A stretch of 64,000 bases of DNA from Lelliottia jeotgali (GTDB taxonomy: Bacteria; Pseudomonadota; Gammaproteobacteria; Enterobacterales; Enterobacteriaceae), in the NCBI GenBank assembly GCA_002271215.1, contig CP018628.1, positions 2,728,001 to 2,792,000 of the forward strand, given 5' to 3'. Shown here in pieces: positions 1 to 13,331 of this stretch; within the stretch, counting starts at the first letter, position 1, and the number at the start of each line of letters is the position of its first letter. Below the pieces are notes generated by a model, which was not told the origin of the DNA, did no database searches, and saw only the letters and a list, made by a program, of their open reading frames with translations. Position numbers and translations under genes: made by a program.

Positions 1-1
1 C

Positions 2-1189
2 GTGGTGGTGAACCACAAAATGGGCGCAGATGAGAAAGAGTCGATCCGCGTGCAGCGGGTGAATGAGCAGGACAGAACGCAGATTGACGACGAGGTGATC
101 GAATGTGAGGCCTGGACGCGGTACACCTTCCCGGTTCGCGCCGGGCAGTATTCCGAGTTTATCTGGGATTACAAATGCTTCAGCGGCATCGATCACATTG
201 AAAACCCCAACGAAGACAGCATCTTCAAAATCGTGAATGATTACACCGGCGACGGCTGGAACGATCAGGTCGATGATGAGATGGGGAATTTCGACTACCT
301 GATGGGCGAAAACATCGATTTTCGCAATCATGCAGTCACCGAAGAATTGAAATACTGGGCGCGCTGGGTGATGGATCAAACGCACTGCGACGGTTTTCGC
401 CTCGATGCGGTAAAACATATTCCCGCATGGTTCTATAAAGAGTGGATCGAACACGTTCAGGAAGTTGCGCCCAAGCCGCTGTTTATTGTGGCCGAATACT
501 GGTCGCATGAAGTCGACAAACTGCAGCAATATATCGAGCAGGTGGAAGGCAAAACTATGCTGTTCGATGCGCCATTGCAGATGAAATTCCATGAAGCGTC
601 CCGCCAGGGCCGCGACTACGACATGAGCCAGATTTTCACCGGCACGCTGGTCGAAGCCGATCCGTTCCACGCCGTGACGCTGGTCGCCAACCATGACACT
701 CAGCCGTTACAGGCGCTGGAAGCCCCGGTCGAATCCTGGTTTAAACCACTGGCCTACGCCCTGATTTTGCTGCGTGAAAATGGCGTGCCGAGCGTATTTT
801 ATCCGGATTTATTCGGTGCCAGCTATGAAGATACCGGCGGGGATGGTGAAACCTACCCTATCGTGATGCCGGTTATCGAACAGCTCCACGAACTGATCCT
901 CGCACGCCAGCGCTTTGCCCACGGCGTGCAGACGCTATGGTTTGATCATCCGAACTGTATCGCCTTCAGCCGCAGCGGCACGGATGAAGATCCGGGCTGT
1001 GTCGTCGTGATGTCCAACGGGGACGATGGCGAAAAAGTGCTGTGTCTGGGGGAGAATTACGGTAACAGGAGCTGGCGAGATTTCCTTGGCAACCGTGAAG
1101 AAACCGTCACCACCGCCGCCGACGGCGAAGGGACATTCACCTGCAAAGGCGGCAGCGTGAGTATCTGGGTAATGGAGGATGTGTTGTAG
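2..1189 (+). CDS. amyA: Cytoplasmic alpha-amylase AmyA (5' end missing)
   Basis: Hydrolyses internal alpha-1,4 bonds of maltodextrins and glycogen-type glucans in the cytoplasm (GH13 family). The reading frame enters from the left edge, so about 100 N-terminal residues are missing (E. coli AmyA has about 495 aa; about 395 codons are present). Visible GH13 signatures are the VVVNHK block at the left edge, GFRLDAVKH (nucleophile Asp), a FIVAEYW acid/base Glu block and [10 protein letters not shown] with the substrate-binding His-Asp pair. The sequence follows E. coli AmyA almost residue by residue, so the assignment is secure. A REP-like palindrome follows the stop codon. The neighbour yedD is convergent, as in E. 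coli. Confidence 0.96.
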   Translation: MVVNHKMGADEKESIRVQRVNEQDRTQIDDEVIECEAWTRYTFPVRAGQYSEFIWDYKCFSGIDHIENPNEDSIFKIVNDYTGDGWNDQVDDEMGNFDYLMGENIDFRNHAVTEELKYWARWVMDQTHCDGFRLDAVKHIPAWFYKEWIEHVQEVAPKPLFIVAEYWSHEVDKLQQYIEQVEGKTMLFDAPLQMKFHEASRQGRDYDMSQIFTGTLVEADPFHAVTLVANHDTQPLQALEAPVESWFKPLAYALILLRENGVPSVFYPDLFGASYEDTGGDGETYPIVMPVIEQLHELILARQRFAHGVQTLWFDHPNCIAFSRSGTDEDPGCVVVMSNGDDGEKVLCLGENYGNRSWRDFLGNREETVTTAADGEGTFTCKGGSVSIWVMEDVL

Positions 1190-1203
1190 CCTGGGGAAAT
1201 TTT

Positions 1204-1261
1204 GCCGGGTGGTGGCTGCGTCTTACCCGGCCTACAGTCCGATCTGTAGGCCGGATAAGCG
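1204..1261. repeat. REP/BIME-type palindromic repeat
   Basis: Between the convergent amyA and yedD genes lies a GC-rich imperfect palindrome. It has the GCCGGGTGG...TACCCGGCCTAC and GTAGGCCGGATAAGCG halves typical of enterobacterial REP units in opposite orientation. Such elements sit between 3' ends, where they can stabilise transcripts or bind gyrase or IHF. The class is recognised from the motif only. Confidence 0.75.
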
Positions 1262-1268
1262 AAAAAAT

Positions 1269-1685
1269 CTACTTCACCTGGCTCTCAAGCGGATTCTTGG
1301 TCAGGTAATCGGCGCATTCTACCGTCGGACGGTCGACGCGCTGCAATTCCATTCCATCATATTCCAGGGTGTTGCCATTGCGTTCAAGTGGGTAGATATC
1401 TAGCTTGCGGGTGACGTTATAAAAATCATCAGAACGCAGCATGATTTTACCGGGTACCGCCACCACGCGCTGCCACTGACGGCAGTCGAGAGTATCGCCC
1501 TCCTCCGTCACCACCAGCGTAGCAATCGCTTCCGGGCTGACCATTTTACTTTGCGGCCCTTTCGACTGCCAGTAACCCGCCAGATTTGAAGGAACAGGAT
1601 GCTTGATCACGTCCTGATAATTATCGACCTGTACACAACCGGTTAACGCCAGCAGTGCGCCAACCACAATACTTTTTTTCATCAT
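1269..1685 (-). CDS. yedD: YedD-family lipoprotein
   Basis: Small predicted outer-membrane lipoprotein of 138 aa (E. coli YedD 137 aa). The N-terminus is a short basic region plus a hydrophobic stretch ending in a lipobox, LALTGC, with lipidated Cys at about residue 16. Conserved family blocks include LAGYWQSKGPQ, SPEAIATLVVT, GDTLDCRQWQRV and a C-terminal ERVDRPTAEC-like segment. The start may be the second ATG three bases downstream, which has better spacing to AGGAAA and matches the E. coli N-terminus. No biochemical function is established for the family. Confidence 0.9.
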   Translation of the reverse strand: MMKKSIVVGALLALTGCVQVDNYQDVIKHPVPSNLAGYWQSKGPQSKMVSPEAIATLVVTEEGDTLDCRQWQRVVAVPGKIMLRSDDFYNVTRKLDIYPLERNGNTLEYDGMELQRVDRPTVECADYLTKNPLESQVK

Positions 1686-1765
1686 CTTTCCTGCCTGCGA
1701 AGAAAAAAAGATTGTGGCATTAAAGCGTTAAAGCCGCCAGCGTAAGATGGTTTTCGTCGCAGGAA

Positions 1766-2083
1766 CTACACCTGCATGCCCATGACTTCCTGGTAAGCCG
1801 TCACCAGCTTGTTACGTACCTGAATCCCCATCTGCAAAGAGACCGATGATTTTTGCAAATCGGTCATCACATCATTGAGCGCCACACCCGGTTCGCCGAG
1901 GGAGAATTTTTCTGCCTGCACGCGGGCCGCGTTTTGTGTGTCGCTGATGCGATCGAGTGCGGCGTGCAGTTGCCCTGCAAAGCTGACCGTCGATTGCGTA
2001 TCCGCCGAAACGTCCTGATTGCGGGCCGTCATCGCCGTTGCCTGCAACTGACCGATCACCCCTTCAATGCCCTGTATAGCCAT
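1766..2083 (-). CDS. fliE: Flagellar hook-basal body protein FliE
   Basis: FliE (105 aa; E. coli 104) is a periplasmic adaptor between the MS ring and the proximal rod and an early type III export substrate. The C-terminal half carries the rod-protein signature [22 protein letters not shown], and the N-terminus begins [17 protein letters not shown] as in E. coli. It is a single-gene unit transcribed divergently from fliF across about 230 bp, the standard arrangement, where both promoters are class II and FlhDC-dependent. Nothing unusual is seen. Confidence 0.97.
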   Translation of the reverse strand: MAIQGIEGVIGQLQATAMTARNQDVSADTQSTVSFAGQLHAALDRISDTQNAARVQAEKFSLGEPGVALNDVMTDLQKSSVSLQMGIQVRNKLVTAYQEVMGMQV

Positions 2084-2311
2084 GACTCTCCCCTGGATGG
2101 TTTTTTACGCGGTCAAGACTAGCACCTTGTCAATAAGATAATGGCGGTAAATAGCGTTAAAAAACCAGGTTATTTGACGCATAGAAAATCCCGAATCATC
2201 AAATAATGGCAGGGCCATCAATATGGACCTTTTGTCGTGTTTGCCGACCCGGGAGTCAGTTTTGTTTCACTACACGAATCACGTAATCCACATCGAGCCT
2301 AGAGGTGCGCT
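2084..2311. promoter_or_regulatory. Divergent fliE / fliF flagellar class II promoter region
   Basis: This 228-bp AT-richer gap separates the divergent starts of fliE and fliF. In E. coli and Salmonella the corresponding gap holds FlhD4C2-activated promoters for both operons. I could not place the FlhDC boxes or the -10 elements with confidence by eye, so the call rests on position and family knowledge. Confidence 0.6.
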
Positions 2312-5684
<3,373 letters not shown>

Positions 5685-5685
<1 letters not shown>

Positions 5686-7055
5686 TGACCGCCCGTCTCA
5701 CGCGCTGGCTCACCACTCTCGATAACTTTGAAACGAAGATGGCGCAACTGCCGTCTGTTCGTCGTTATGGGCGTCTGACCCGTGCCACCGGGCTGGTACT
5801 GGAAGCCACCGGCCTCCAGCTGCCGCTCGGTGCGACCTGCGTGATCGAACGCCAGGACGCCAATGAAACCCGCGAAGTCGAAAGCGAAGTCGTCGGCTTT
5901 AACGGACAACGCCTGTTTTTAATGCCGCTCGAAGAGGTGGAAGGCATTCTGCCCGGCGCGCGGGTGTACGCCAAAAATAATACCGGCGACGGGCTGCACA
6001 GCGGCAAACAATTGCCCCTCGGTCCGGCGCTGTTAGGCCGCGTGCTTGACGGTGCGGGTAAACCGCTCGACGGACTGCCTGCTCCCGACACCACCGAAAC
6101 CGGCGCGCTGGTAACTCAGCCCGTGAACCCGCTGCAACGAACGGCGATTGAACACGTACTGGACACCGGCGTGCGTCCGATCAACGCCCTGCTGACCGTC
6201 GGTCGCGGGCAGCGTATGGGCCTGTTTGCCGGTTCGGGCGTCGGGAAATCGGTGCTGCTCGGCATGATGGCGCGTTACACCGAAGCCGACGTGATTGTCG
6301 TTGGCCTTATCGGTGAGCGTGGTCGCGAAGTTAAAGATTTTATCGAGAACATTCTTGGCGCTGACGGACGTGCGCGTTCGGTGGTGATTGCCGCTCCGGC
6401 GGATGTGTCTCCCCTTCTGCGTATGCAAGGGGCGGCATACGCCACCCGTATCGCCGAAGATTTCCGCGATCGCGGCCAGCACGTATTGCTGATTATGGAT
6501 TCTCTGACCCGTTACGCGATGGCGCAGCGTGAAATCGCGCTGGCGATCGGCGAACCACCGGCGACCAAAGGCTATCCGCCGTCGGTGTTTGCCAAACTGC
6601 CTGCCCTGGTTGAACGCGCGGGTAATGGCGTGAGCGGCGGCGGTTCCGTCACTGCATTTTATACGGTACTGACCGAGGGCGATGACCAACAGGACCCGAT
6701 TGCCGACTCGGCACGTGCGATCCTCGACGGTCATATCGTGCTTTCCCGCCATCTGGCAGAAGCGGGTCACTATCCGGCGATTGATATCGAAGCCTCGATC
6801 AGCCGTGCGATGACCGCCCTGATTACCGAAAAACATTACGCCCGCGTGCGTAACTTTAAACAATTACTTTCAAGCTTCCAGCGCAACCGCGACCTGGTGA
6901 GCGTCGGGGCTTATGCCAAAGGCAGCGATCCGATGCTCGACAAAGCGATTACGCTCTGGCCGCAGCTGGAAGCTTTCTTGCAACAAGGTATTTTTGAACG
7001 TGCCGACTGGGAAGACTCGCTTCAGGCTTTAGAGATTATTTTCCCGCAGGTGTAA
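5685..7055 (+). CDS. fliI: Flagellum-specific ATP synthase FliI
   Basis: ATPase of the flagellar type III export apparatus, homologous to F1 beta. The start at 5685 overlaps the fliH stop by one base (TGATG) and yields [16 protein letters not shown], matching E. coli; total 456 aa (E. coli 457). The P-loop GSGVGKS is at about 183-189. The [12 protein letters not shown] catalytic-Glu motif and the [11 protein letters not shown]alker B segment are clear. All functional motifs are intact. Confidence 0.98.
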
Positions 7056-7076
7056 CACAGGTGGAGGGCGAAGATC

Positions 7077-7520
7077 ATGGCGCAAAATGGCGCGTTAGCT
7101 ACGCTAAAAGATCTGGCTGAAAAAGAAGTTGATGATGCCGCATTGCAGCTTGGCGCAATGCGACGAGGTTATCAGCAGGCTGAAGAACAGTTGACGATGT
7201 TAATCGACTATCAGCATGAATATCGCACCAACCTCAATACCGATATGACACAGGGCATTGGCAGTCAGCGCTGGATTAACTATCAGCAGTTTATCCAGAC
7301 GCTGGAAAAGGCGATAGAACAGCATCGCCAGCAGTTGTCCCAGTGGGACCAGAAAGTTGATAAGGCGCTGAATTTCTGGCGTGAGAAAAAGCAACGTTTG
7401 CAGGCCTGGACGACGTTACAGAACCGCCAGGCTAGCGCGACACTGCTCGCCGAGAACCGCCTTGATCAGAAGAAAATGGATGAGTTTGCCCAGCGCGCAT
7501 CAATGAGGAAACCGGAATGA
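7077..7520 (+). CDS. fliJ: Flagellar export chaperone FliJ
   Basis: General export chaperone and central-stalk-like subunit inserted in the FliI hexamer (147 aa, same as E. coli). It is almost wholly alpha-helical, rich in Gln, Glu and Lys, and predicted to form an antiparallel coiled coil. An AGGTGGAGG ribosome-binding site sits just before the ATG. Its stop overlaps the fliK start (ATGA). Confidence 0.95.
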   Translation: MAQNGALATLKDLAEKEVDDAALQLGAMRRGYQQAEEQLTMLIDYQHEYRTNLNTDMTQGIGSQRWINYQQFIQTLEKAIEQHRQQLSQWDQKVDKALNFWREKKQRLQAWTTLQNRQASATLLAENRLDQKKMDEFAQRASMRKPE

Positions 7521-8734
7521 TCACACTGCAACAACTGCTGATGACCGACACTGACCTGTCCGGCGGTACGCAGGCTGGAAAAGGCGCTGACGGCGCACAA
7601 GATTTTCTGTCTTTGCTGGCGGGCGCTTTAACCGACACCGCAGGCCAGGGTAAAGAGGCGCCGCTGACGTTGGCCGATCTCAAGGCCGCTGGCAGCAAGC
7701 TGTCAAAAGCTGCACTCCTGAAGGACGGTGACAGCGCCGTTCCGACCAAACTCGCCGCTTTGCTGGCGCGCCAGGATGTGCTCACTGCCGCCGATGACAC
7801 GGCTCAGACCGCAACTTTGCAAAGCCTGGTATCAGGATTACTGCCTGCCACTCACGGCGATGCGCTGAAATCACTCACAGCAACGGCACAGAAAGACGAT
7901 GCCAAAGCGGATCTGAGCGAAGAAGAGCTGGCCGGGCTTAGCGCGCTGATGGCTATGTTGCCGCATCAACAAACGGCCACTGCCGCAGCATCACAGGCAG
8001 TTGATGCCAGTCCGGTGACGACGCAGCCGACGACCGCACAAACGGCTGCGGGACGCGGTTCGTTGTTGAGCGCGGATGTGCCTCTGCGCGGCAAAGCGCA
8101 GGAGAGCCACACGGATACCGACAACGGTGCCCTGTCCGCCGGTGCACAGTTAACGCCCGTCGCCGCCGCAGCAGCTGCGAAGCAGGAAGCGGTAAGCGCT
8201 GCATCGTCTTCGTCACCGACGGCTACGCTCGCGCCCATCATGACCAGTCACGTGAGCGCCCCGCCCGCTGCGACCGTAGCCACTGCGCCGGTTATCAGCC
8301 AGCCGCTGGGCACGCACGAATGGCAGCAGGCGATCAGCCAGCACGTTACGCTGTTCACCAAACAGGGCCAGCAAAGCGCTGAACTGCGCCTGCATCCGGA
8401 AGACCTGGGACAAGTGCAAATTTCGCTTAAACTTGATGAAAACCAGGCTCAGCTACAGATGGTTTCGGCTCATGGCCACGTGCGTGCTGCACTGGAAGCC
8501 GCCCTGCCTATGCTGCGCACGCAGCTGGCGGAAAACGGCATTCAGCTGTCGCAAAGCAGCATCAGCAGTGAAAGCTTCGCCGGGCAGCAACAGTCTTCAT
8601 CCCAGCAGCAACAGCAGGCTTCCCGTTCCGGCCAGACCGGTGGATTTAATGATGAAACGGATGAACTGCTGGCAACCCCTGCTGCATTGCAGTCCGCAGC
8701 GCGTGGAAACAGCGCCGTAGACATCTTTGCCTAA
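7517..8734 (+). CDS. fliK: Flagellar hook-length control protein FliK
   Basis: Secreted molecular ruler that ends hook growth and switches export specificity through FlhB. It has 405 aa (E. coli 375). The N-terminal and central part is low-complexity, Ala/Thr/Gln/Asp-rich, as expected for an extended ruler. The compact C-terminal domain at about 275-360 carries the conserved core [19 protein letters not shown], followed by a Gln/Ser-rich tail. The greater length compared with E. coli falls in the variable ruler part. It is the last gene of the fliF operon. Confidence 0.95.
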   Translation: MITLQQLLMTDTDLSGGTQAGKGADGAQDFLSLLAGALTDTAGQGKEAPLTLADLKAAGSKLSKAALLKDGDSAVPTKLAALLARQDVLTAADDTAQTATLQSLVSGLLPATHGDALKSLTATAQKDDAKADLSEEELAGLSALMAMLPHQQTATAAASQAVDASPVTTQPTTAQTAAGRGSLLSADVPLRGKAQESHTDTDNGALSAGAQLTPVAAAAAAKQEAVSAASSSSPTATLAPIMTSHVSAPPAATVATAPVISQPLGTHEWQQAISQHVTLFTKQGQQSAELRLHPEDLGQVQISLKLDENQAQLQMVSAHGHVRAALEAALPMLRTQLAENGIQLSQSSISSESFAGQQQSSSQQQQQASRSGQTGGFNDETDELLATPAALQSAARGNSAVDIFA

Positions 8735-8748
8735 ACGCCAGAGGTAGC

Positions 8749-8803
8749 GTGATTATCTCCGTCTTTTCCACGCTTTGACCAAAGCAGGACACGGGATAAT
8801 CAC
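8749..8803 (+). promoter_or_regulatory. Inverted repeat in the fliL promoter region
   Basis: In the 104-bp gap between fliK and fliL, GTGATTATC (8749-8757) is repeated in inverted orientation as GATAATCAC (8795-8803), with the flanking CCGT/ACGG also paired. The gap is where the class II fliL operon promoter must lie, so the repeat may be an activator site or an attenuating hairpin. A ribosome-binding site, AGGAAG, follows before the fliL ATG. The role is inferred. Confidence 0.45.
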
Positions 8804-8838
8804 TCTATTAGCTGTACCAAACAGGAAGCTCGTATCAG

Positions 8839-9306
8839 ATGACTGACTCCGCTATCACCAAAAAAGGCAAGCGCTCCATCTGGGTCCCGCTGCTGGTGTT
8901 AATTACGCTCGCCGCGTGCGCGACCGCTGGCTATAGTTACTGGCGTGCACAACAAGCGCCGTCAGCCGCTGCCAAAGCAGAACCCCCGCCGCCTCCGGCC
9001 CCGGTCTTTTTCGCACTGGATACGTTCACCGTTAACCTCGGTGATGCGGATCGCGTGCTGTATATCGGCATTACCCTGCGTCTGAAAGACGAAGCGACGC
9101 GTACCCGTCTGAGCGAATATCTGCCAGAAGTACGTAGCCGTCTGTTACTGCTTTTCTCTCGCCAGGACGCCTCCGGGCTGGCAACCGATGACGGTAAGCA
9201 GAAGCTGGTTGAAGCCATCAAGCAGACGCTGGCACCGCCACTGGTAACCGGTCAATCTAAGCAGGAAGTCACTGACGTTCTGTACACAGCTTTCATCCTG
9301 CGGTAG
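8839..9306 (+). CDS. fliL: Flagellar basal body-associated protein FliL
   Basis: Single-pass inner-membrane protein (155 aa; E. coli 154) near the stators that supports torque under load. A transmembrane helix lies at about 11-31 ([21 protein letters not shown]), followed by a Pro-rich linker and a periplasmic domain ([11 protein letters not shown], a stomatin-like fold in the family). It ends VLYTAFILR like E. coli. It is first in the fliLMNOPQR operon, 4 nt before fliM. Confidence 0.97.
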   Translation: MTDSAITKKGKRSIWVPLLVLITLAACATAGYSYWRAQQAPSAAAKAEPPPPPAPVFFALDTFTVNLGDADRVLYIGITLRLKDEATRTRLSEYLPEVRSRLLLLFSRQDASGLATDDGKQKLVEAIKQTLAPPLVTGQSKQEVTDVLYTAFILR

Positions 9307-9310
9307 AGAC

Positions 9311-10315
9311 ATGGGCGATAGTATTCTTTCTCAAGCGGAAATCGATGCGCTGCTTAATGGCGACAGCGACAAGAACGATGATCCTCAACCGGGACTGGGC
9401 GGCGAACCTGATATTCGCCCCTATGACCCGAATACCCAGCGTCGCGTGGTGCGCGAGCGCCTGCAGGCGCTGGAGATCATCAACGAACGATTTGCGCGTC
9501 AGTTCCGTATGGGACTGTTCAACCTGCTGCGTCGTAGCCCGGACATCACCGTCGGGGCGATCCGCATTCAGCCTTATCATGAGTTTGCACGCAACCTGCC
9601 GGTGCCAACCAACCTTAACCTGATCCACCTGAAACCGCTGCGTGGCACCGGGCTGTTCGTGTTTTCTCCGAGCCTGGTGTTTATTGCCGTGGATAACCTG
9701 TTTGGCGGTGATGGACGTTTTCCGACGAAAGTCGAAGGACGCGAGTTCACCCATACCGAACAGCGCGTGATCAACCGTATGTTGAAGCTGGCACTGGAAT
9801 CCTACAGCGACGCGTGGAAAGCGATTAACCCGCTGGAAGTGGAGTATGTGCGCTCGGAGATGCAGGTGAAGTTCACCAACATCACCACCTCGCCAAACGA
9901 CATCGTGGTAAATACGCCGTTCCATGTGGAAATCGGCAATCTGACCGGTGAATTTAATATCTGCTTGCCGTTCAGCATGATCGAGCCTCTGCGCGAAGTG
10001 CTGGTGAACCCGCCTCTGGAAAACTCGCGCAATGAAGATCAAAACTGGCGCGAGAATCTGGTACGTCAGGTTCAGCACTCACAGCTTGAACTGGTGGCGA
10101 GCTTTGCGGATATCCCGCTGCGCTTGTCCCAGATCCTGAAATTACAACCCGGCGATGTTCTGCCGATAGAAAAACCCGACCGCATTATTGCCCATGTGGA
10201 TGGCGTACCGGTATTGACCAGCCAGTATGGCACTGTGAACGGTCAGTACGCGTTGCGCGTTGAGCACTTGATCAATCCGATATTGAATTCGCTGAATGAG
10301 GAACAGCCCAAATGA
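9311..10315 (+). CDS. fliM: Flagellar motor switch protein FliM
   Basis: C-ring component (334 aa, same as E. coli) that binds phospho-CheY to reverse rotation. The N-terminal CheY-binding peptide (ILSQAEIDALLNG) is intact at residues 5-17. The middle CheC-like domain includes a GGxG-type segment (DNLFGGDGRFPTKVEGREFT), and the C-terminal SpoA-like domain binds FliN. It overlaps fliN by 4 nt. Confidence 0.98.
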   Translation: MGDSILSQAEIDALLNGDSDKNDDPQPGLGGEPDIRPYDPNTQRRVVRERLQALEIINERFARQFRMGLFNLLRRSPDITVGAIRIQPYHEFARNLPVPTNLNLIHLKPLRGTGLFVFSPSLVFIAVDNLFGGDGRFPTKVEGREFTHTEQRVINRMLKLALESYSDAWKAINPLEVEYVRSEMQVKFTNITTSPNDIVVNTPFHVEIGNLTGEFNICLPFSMIEPLREVLVNPPLENSRNEDQNWRENLVRQVQHSQLELVASFADIPLRLSQILKLQPGDVLPIEKPDRIIAHVDGVPVLTSQYGTVNGQYALRVEHLINPILNSLNEEQPK

Positions 10316-10725
10316 GTGACATGAACAATCCGTCCGATGAAAACAGCGGAGCACTGGACGATCTGTGGGCTGATGCGTTAAACGAGCAACAGGCAACCCC
10401 GAGCAAAAGCGCGGCGGACGCGGTGTTTCAACAGCTGGGCGGCGGCGACGTCAGCGGCACGCTGCAGGACATCGACCTGATTATGGATATCCCGGTCAAG
10501 CTGACCGTCGAACTGGGCCGTACCCGCATGACCATTAAAGAACTGCTGCGTCTGACGCAAGGTTCCGTCGTGGCACTTGACGGTCTGGCCGGTGAGCCGC
10601 TGGATATTCTGATCAACGGCTATCTGATTGCTCAGGGCGAAGTTGTCGTCGTGGCCGATAAATACGGCGTGCGTATTACTGACATCATCACCCCATCCGA
10701 ACGTATGCGTCGTCTGAGCCGTTAA
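10312..10725 (+). CDS. fliN: Flagellar motor switch protein FliN
   Basis: C-ring base protein (137 aa, same as E. coli) that docks FliH-FliI. The acidic, variable N-terminus is followed by a SpoA domain at about 55-135 containing IDLIMDIPVKLTVELGRT and the VADKYGVRITDIITPSERM end. The start overlaps the fliM stop. Confidence 0.98.
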   Translation: MSDMNNPSDENSGALDDLWADALNEQQATPSKSAADAVFQQLGGGDVSGTLQDIDLIMDIPVKLTVELGRTRMTIKELLRLTQGSVVALDGLAGEPLDILINGYLIAQGEVVVVADKYGVRITDIITPSERMRRLSR

Positions 10726-10727
10726 GC

Positions 10728-11102
10728 ATGAAAACTCAGGCAACGGTATCACAACCCTCTGCGGTTCCCGGCTCGCCGCTGCTGCAAGTCAGCGGTGCGC
10801 TGTTCGGTATTATTGCCTTTATTCTGATCGCGGCGTGGCTGGCTAAACGTTTTGGCCTGGCGGGTAAAACCGCCCACGCGCGCGGCCTGAAAGTCAGCGC
10901 CAGTACGTCGCTCGGCCCGCGCGAACGCGTCGTTATCGTTGATGTGGAAGACGCCCGCCTGGTGTTGGGCGTAACCGCATCACAGATCAATGTGTTGCAT
11001 AAACTGCCTCCTGCGCCGGAAACAGCGTCAGAGAACGCAGAGAATCCAGCGGATTTTCAGTCCGTTATGAAGAGTTTGCTTAAGCGTACCGGGAGATCGT
11101 GA
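10728..11102 (+). CDS. fliO: Flagellar export gate assembly protein FliO
   Basis: Small membrane protein (124 aa; E. coli 121) that stabilises FliP during assembly of the export gate. One transmembrane helix lies at about 22-42 ([23 protein letters not shown]). A cytoplasmic segment follows with the conserved block [28 protein letters not shown]. It lies 2 nt after fliN, and its stop overlaps the fliP start (TGATG). Confidence 0.95.
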   Translation: MKTQATVSQPSAVPGSPLLQVSGALFGIIAFILIAAWLAKRFGLAGKTAHARGLKVSASTSLGPRERVVIVDVEDARLVLGVTASQINVLHKLPPAPETASENAENPADFQSVMKSLLKRTGRS

Positions 11103-11839
11103 TGCGCCGAGTGTTGTCCCTTACGCTTGCAGGCCTTGGCCTGTTTGCTCCTTCCGTATATGCGCAATTGCCTGGTCTTATCTCTACGCCTATCGCGGGT
11201 GGAGGACAGAGCTGGTCCCTGCCGGTGCAGACGCTGGTTTTCATTACCGCGCTGACCTTTATCCCGGCCATTTTGCTGATGATGACCAGCTTCACCCGCA
11301 TCATCATCGTCTTTGGTTTGCTGCGAAATGCGCTGGGTACGCCCTCTGCGCCGCCAAACCAGGTGCTGCTCGGATTGTCCCTGTTTCTGACCTTCTTTAT
11401 TATGTCGCCGGTTATCGACAAGATTTACGCCGACGCCTATCAGCCGTTCAGTGAAGACAAGATTTCGATGCAGGAAGCGCTGGAAAAAGGCGCTCAGCCG
11501 CTGCGTGAATTCATGCTGCGTCAAACCCGCGAAGCCGACCTCGCGCTGTTTGCCCGCCTGGCAAATGCCGGGCCAATGCAAGGGCCGGAAGCGGTGCCGA
11601 TGCGCATTCTGTTGCCCGCTTACGTGACCAGTGAGTTGAAAACTGCATTCCAGATTGGCTTCACTATTTTTATCCCGTTCCTGATTATCGACCTGGTGAT
11701 TGCCAGCGTCCTGATGGCGCTCGGTATGATGATGGTGCCCCCCGCCACCATTGCCCTGCCCTTTAAGATAATGCTTTTTGTACTGGTCGACGGCTGGCAG
11801 TTGCTGGTCGGTTCACTGGCGCAGAGCTTCTACAGTTGA
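11102..11839 (+). CDS. fliP: Flagellar export gate protein FliP
   Basis: Core of the FliPQR export channel (245 aa, same as E. coli). The ATG at 11102, overlapping the fliO stop, is chosen over a GTG one codon upstream because it reproduces the E. coli N-terminus. A cleavable signal peptide ([21 protein letters not shown]) precedes the mature start QLPG. Four membrane segments follow, and the FliP signature [16 protein letters not shown] is present. Confidence 0.97.
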   Translation: MRRVLSLTLAGLGLFAPSVYAQLPGLISTPIAGGGQSWSLPVQTLVFITALTFIPAILLMMTSFTRIIIVFGLLRNALGTPSAPPNQVLLGLSLFLTFFIMSPVIDKIYADAYQPFSEDKISMQEALEKGAQPLREFMLRQTREADLALFARLANAGPMQGPEAVPMRILLPAYVTSELKTAFQIGFTIFIPFLIIDLVIASVLMALGMMMVPPATIALPFKIMLFVLVDGWQLLVGSLAQSFYS

Positions 11840-11849
11840 GGCGCCCTCG

Positions 11850-12119
11850 ATGACTCCTGAATCGGTCATGATGATGGGCACGGAAGCGATGAAAGTCGCC
11901 ATTTCCGTTGCCGCGCCTCTGCTGTTGGTGGCTCTGGTCACCGGTCTGGTGATCAGTATTTTGCAGGCAGCGACGCAGATTAACGAAATGACGCTGTCGT
12001 TCATTCCAAAAATCATTGCCGTTTTCGTGACCATTATCGTCGCCGGGCCGTGGATGTTAAACCTGTTGCTGGATTACATGCGCAATCTGTTTACCAATCT
12101 GCCGTACATCATCGGCTGA
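11850..12119 (+). CDS. fliQ: Flagellar export gate protein FliQ
   Basis: Two-helix subunit of the export gate (89 aa, same as E. coli). The ATG at 11850 gives MTPESVMMMGTEAMKVA, identical to the family start. An in-frame upstream start inside fliP would add residues with no counterpart. Helices lie at about 18-38 and 55-75. Confidence 0.97.
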   Translation: MTPESVMMMGTEAMKVAISVAAPLLLVALVTGLVISILQAATQINEMTLSFIPKIIAVFVTIIVAGPWMLNLLLDYMRNLFTNLPYIIG

Positions 12120-12127
12120 AAATCTGA

Positions 12128-12922
12128 ATGCTACACTTCACCAGCGATCAGTTTATCCAGTGGCTTGGGCTCTATTTCTGGCCGCTGCTACGCGTGATGG
12201 CGCTGATCATGACGGCGCCAATCCTCAGCGAAAAATCGATTCCCAAGCGCGCTAAAGTCGGGCTGGGGTTGCTGATTACCTTTGTCATTGCGCCTTCACT
12301 GCCGCCGGTTGACGTGCCGATTTTCTCCCCGCAGGCAATCTGGCTTGCGCTGCAGCAGGTGCTGATCGGCGTGGCGATTGGCTTTACCATGCAGCTGGCG
12401 TTTGCAGCAATACGTACCGCCGGTGAGCTGATCGGCCTGCAGATGGGTTTGTCGTTCGCTACCTTTGTCGATCCGGCCAGCCATCTCAACATGCCGGTGC
12501 TGGCACGCCTCATTGATATGCTGGCGATGCTGCTGTTCTTATCGTTCAACGGCCACCTGTGGCTCATCTCAATGCTGGTTGACACCTTCCACACGCTGCC
12601 GGTCGGCGGAAATCCGGTCAACAGCAACGCGTTTCTGGCGCTGACGCGTGCCGCAGGGCTGATTTTCCTCAACGGGCTGATGCTGGCGCTGCCGGTCATT
12701 ACCCTGCTCCTGACCGTCAACCTCGCGCTGGGCTTGCTGAACCGCATGGCGCCACAGCTTTCCGTATTTGTCATCGGTTTCCCGGTTACGCTGACCGTTG
12801 GCATGATATTGATGGCGCTGTTAATGCCACTTATCGCTCCTTTCTGCGAACATTTATTTGGTGAACTATTTAATTTGTTGGCCGATATTGTTCACGAACT
12901 ACCCCAAAATAATAATCCCTGA
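12128..12922 (+). CDS. fliR: Flagellar export gate protein FliR
   Basis: Polytopic export-gate subunit (264 aa; E. coli 261) completing the FliP5Q4R1 complex. About six hydrophobic helices are visible. Family blocks include [26 protein letters not shown] and a C-terminal segment ending in [17 protein letters not shown]. It is the last gene of the fliL operon. A 409-bp gap with regulatory sites for rcsA follows. Confidence 0.97.
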   Translation: MLHFTSDQFIQWLGLYFWPLLRVMALIMTAPILSEKSIPKRAKVGLGLLITFVIAPSLPPVDVPIFSPQAIWLALQQVLIGVAIGFTMQLAFAAIRTAGELIGLQMGLSFATFVDPASHLNMPVLARLIDMLAMLLFLSFNGHLWLISMLVDTFHTLPVGGNPVNSNAFLALTRAAGLIFLNGLMLALPVITLLLTVNLALGLLNRMAPQLSVFVIGFPVTLTVGMILMALLMPLIAPFCEHLFGELFNLLADIVHELPQNNNP

Positions 12923-12939
12923 TGTTTATATTGTCTCTC

Positions 12940-12953
12940 TAAGGATATTCTTA
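12940..12953 (+). promoter_or_regulatory. RcsAB box upstream of rcsA
   Basis: TAAGGATATTCTTA closely fits the RcsA-RcsB heterodimer consensus (TAAGAATATTCCTA) and is nearly palindromic. In E. coli a related box upstream of rcsA mediates positive autoregulation. Here it lies about 380 bp before the rcsA ATG, with an ERIC element in between, so the rcsA transcript may have a long leader. Confidence 0.75.
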
Positions 12954-13121
12954 AAATAAAACATGAAAAACATCTACCAGGATATATCTGGTGCGGTTTA
13001 TTTGTTTTTATGCCCCTCACAATACTCAACATTTACTTTACTTTAAGATGATTCCTGGCAAATTATACGTAACTTTACGGGATAGTGAGTCCGCCTGAAA
13101 GTCTTTGTATTGCTCACAGGT

Positions 13122-13248
13122 AATACCCGAAATAATTCGAGTTGCAGGAAGGCGGCAAGCCTGAGAATCCCCAGGAGCTTACTCAAGTAAGTGACTGGGA
13201 TGAGCAGGCGCAGCCAACGCACCTGCAGCTTGAAGTATGAAGGGTATA
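13122..13248. repeat. ERIC (IRU) intergenic repeat
   Basis: About 126-bp palindromic element. The core GAATCCCCAGGAGCTTAC ... AAGTAAGTGACTGGGATGAG corresponds to the conserved ERIC centre, and its ends are inverted (TACCCGAAATAATTCG-type left end, AGTATGAAGGGTATA right end). It lies between the RcsAB box and rcsA, so it would be transcribed in the rcsA leader and could fold into a long hairpin. Confidence 0.88.
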
Positions 13249-13331
13249 TACTTTTTATTCCATCCCGTATGGCTGTTATGAGCTCTCAGGCAGGTGGTGA
13301 ATTATCGTTACGCATTGAGTGAGGGTATGCC

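Noticed and set aside
1179..1403. Small plus-strand reading frame after amyA
   Set aside because: It overlaps the REP element and runs antisense to yedD, which is well conserved.
6033..6863. Long minus-strand reading frame opposite fliI
   Set aside because: It is antisense to a fully conserved gene; long open frames opposite GC-rich enterobacterial genes are common.
13119..13250. Considered a CRISPR-like or transposon end repeat
   Set aside because: Only one copy is present and the core matches ERIC. No CRISPR array was seen anywhere in the window.
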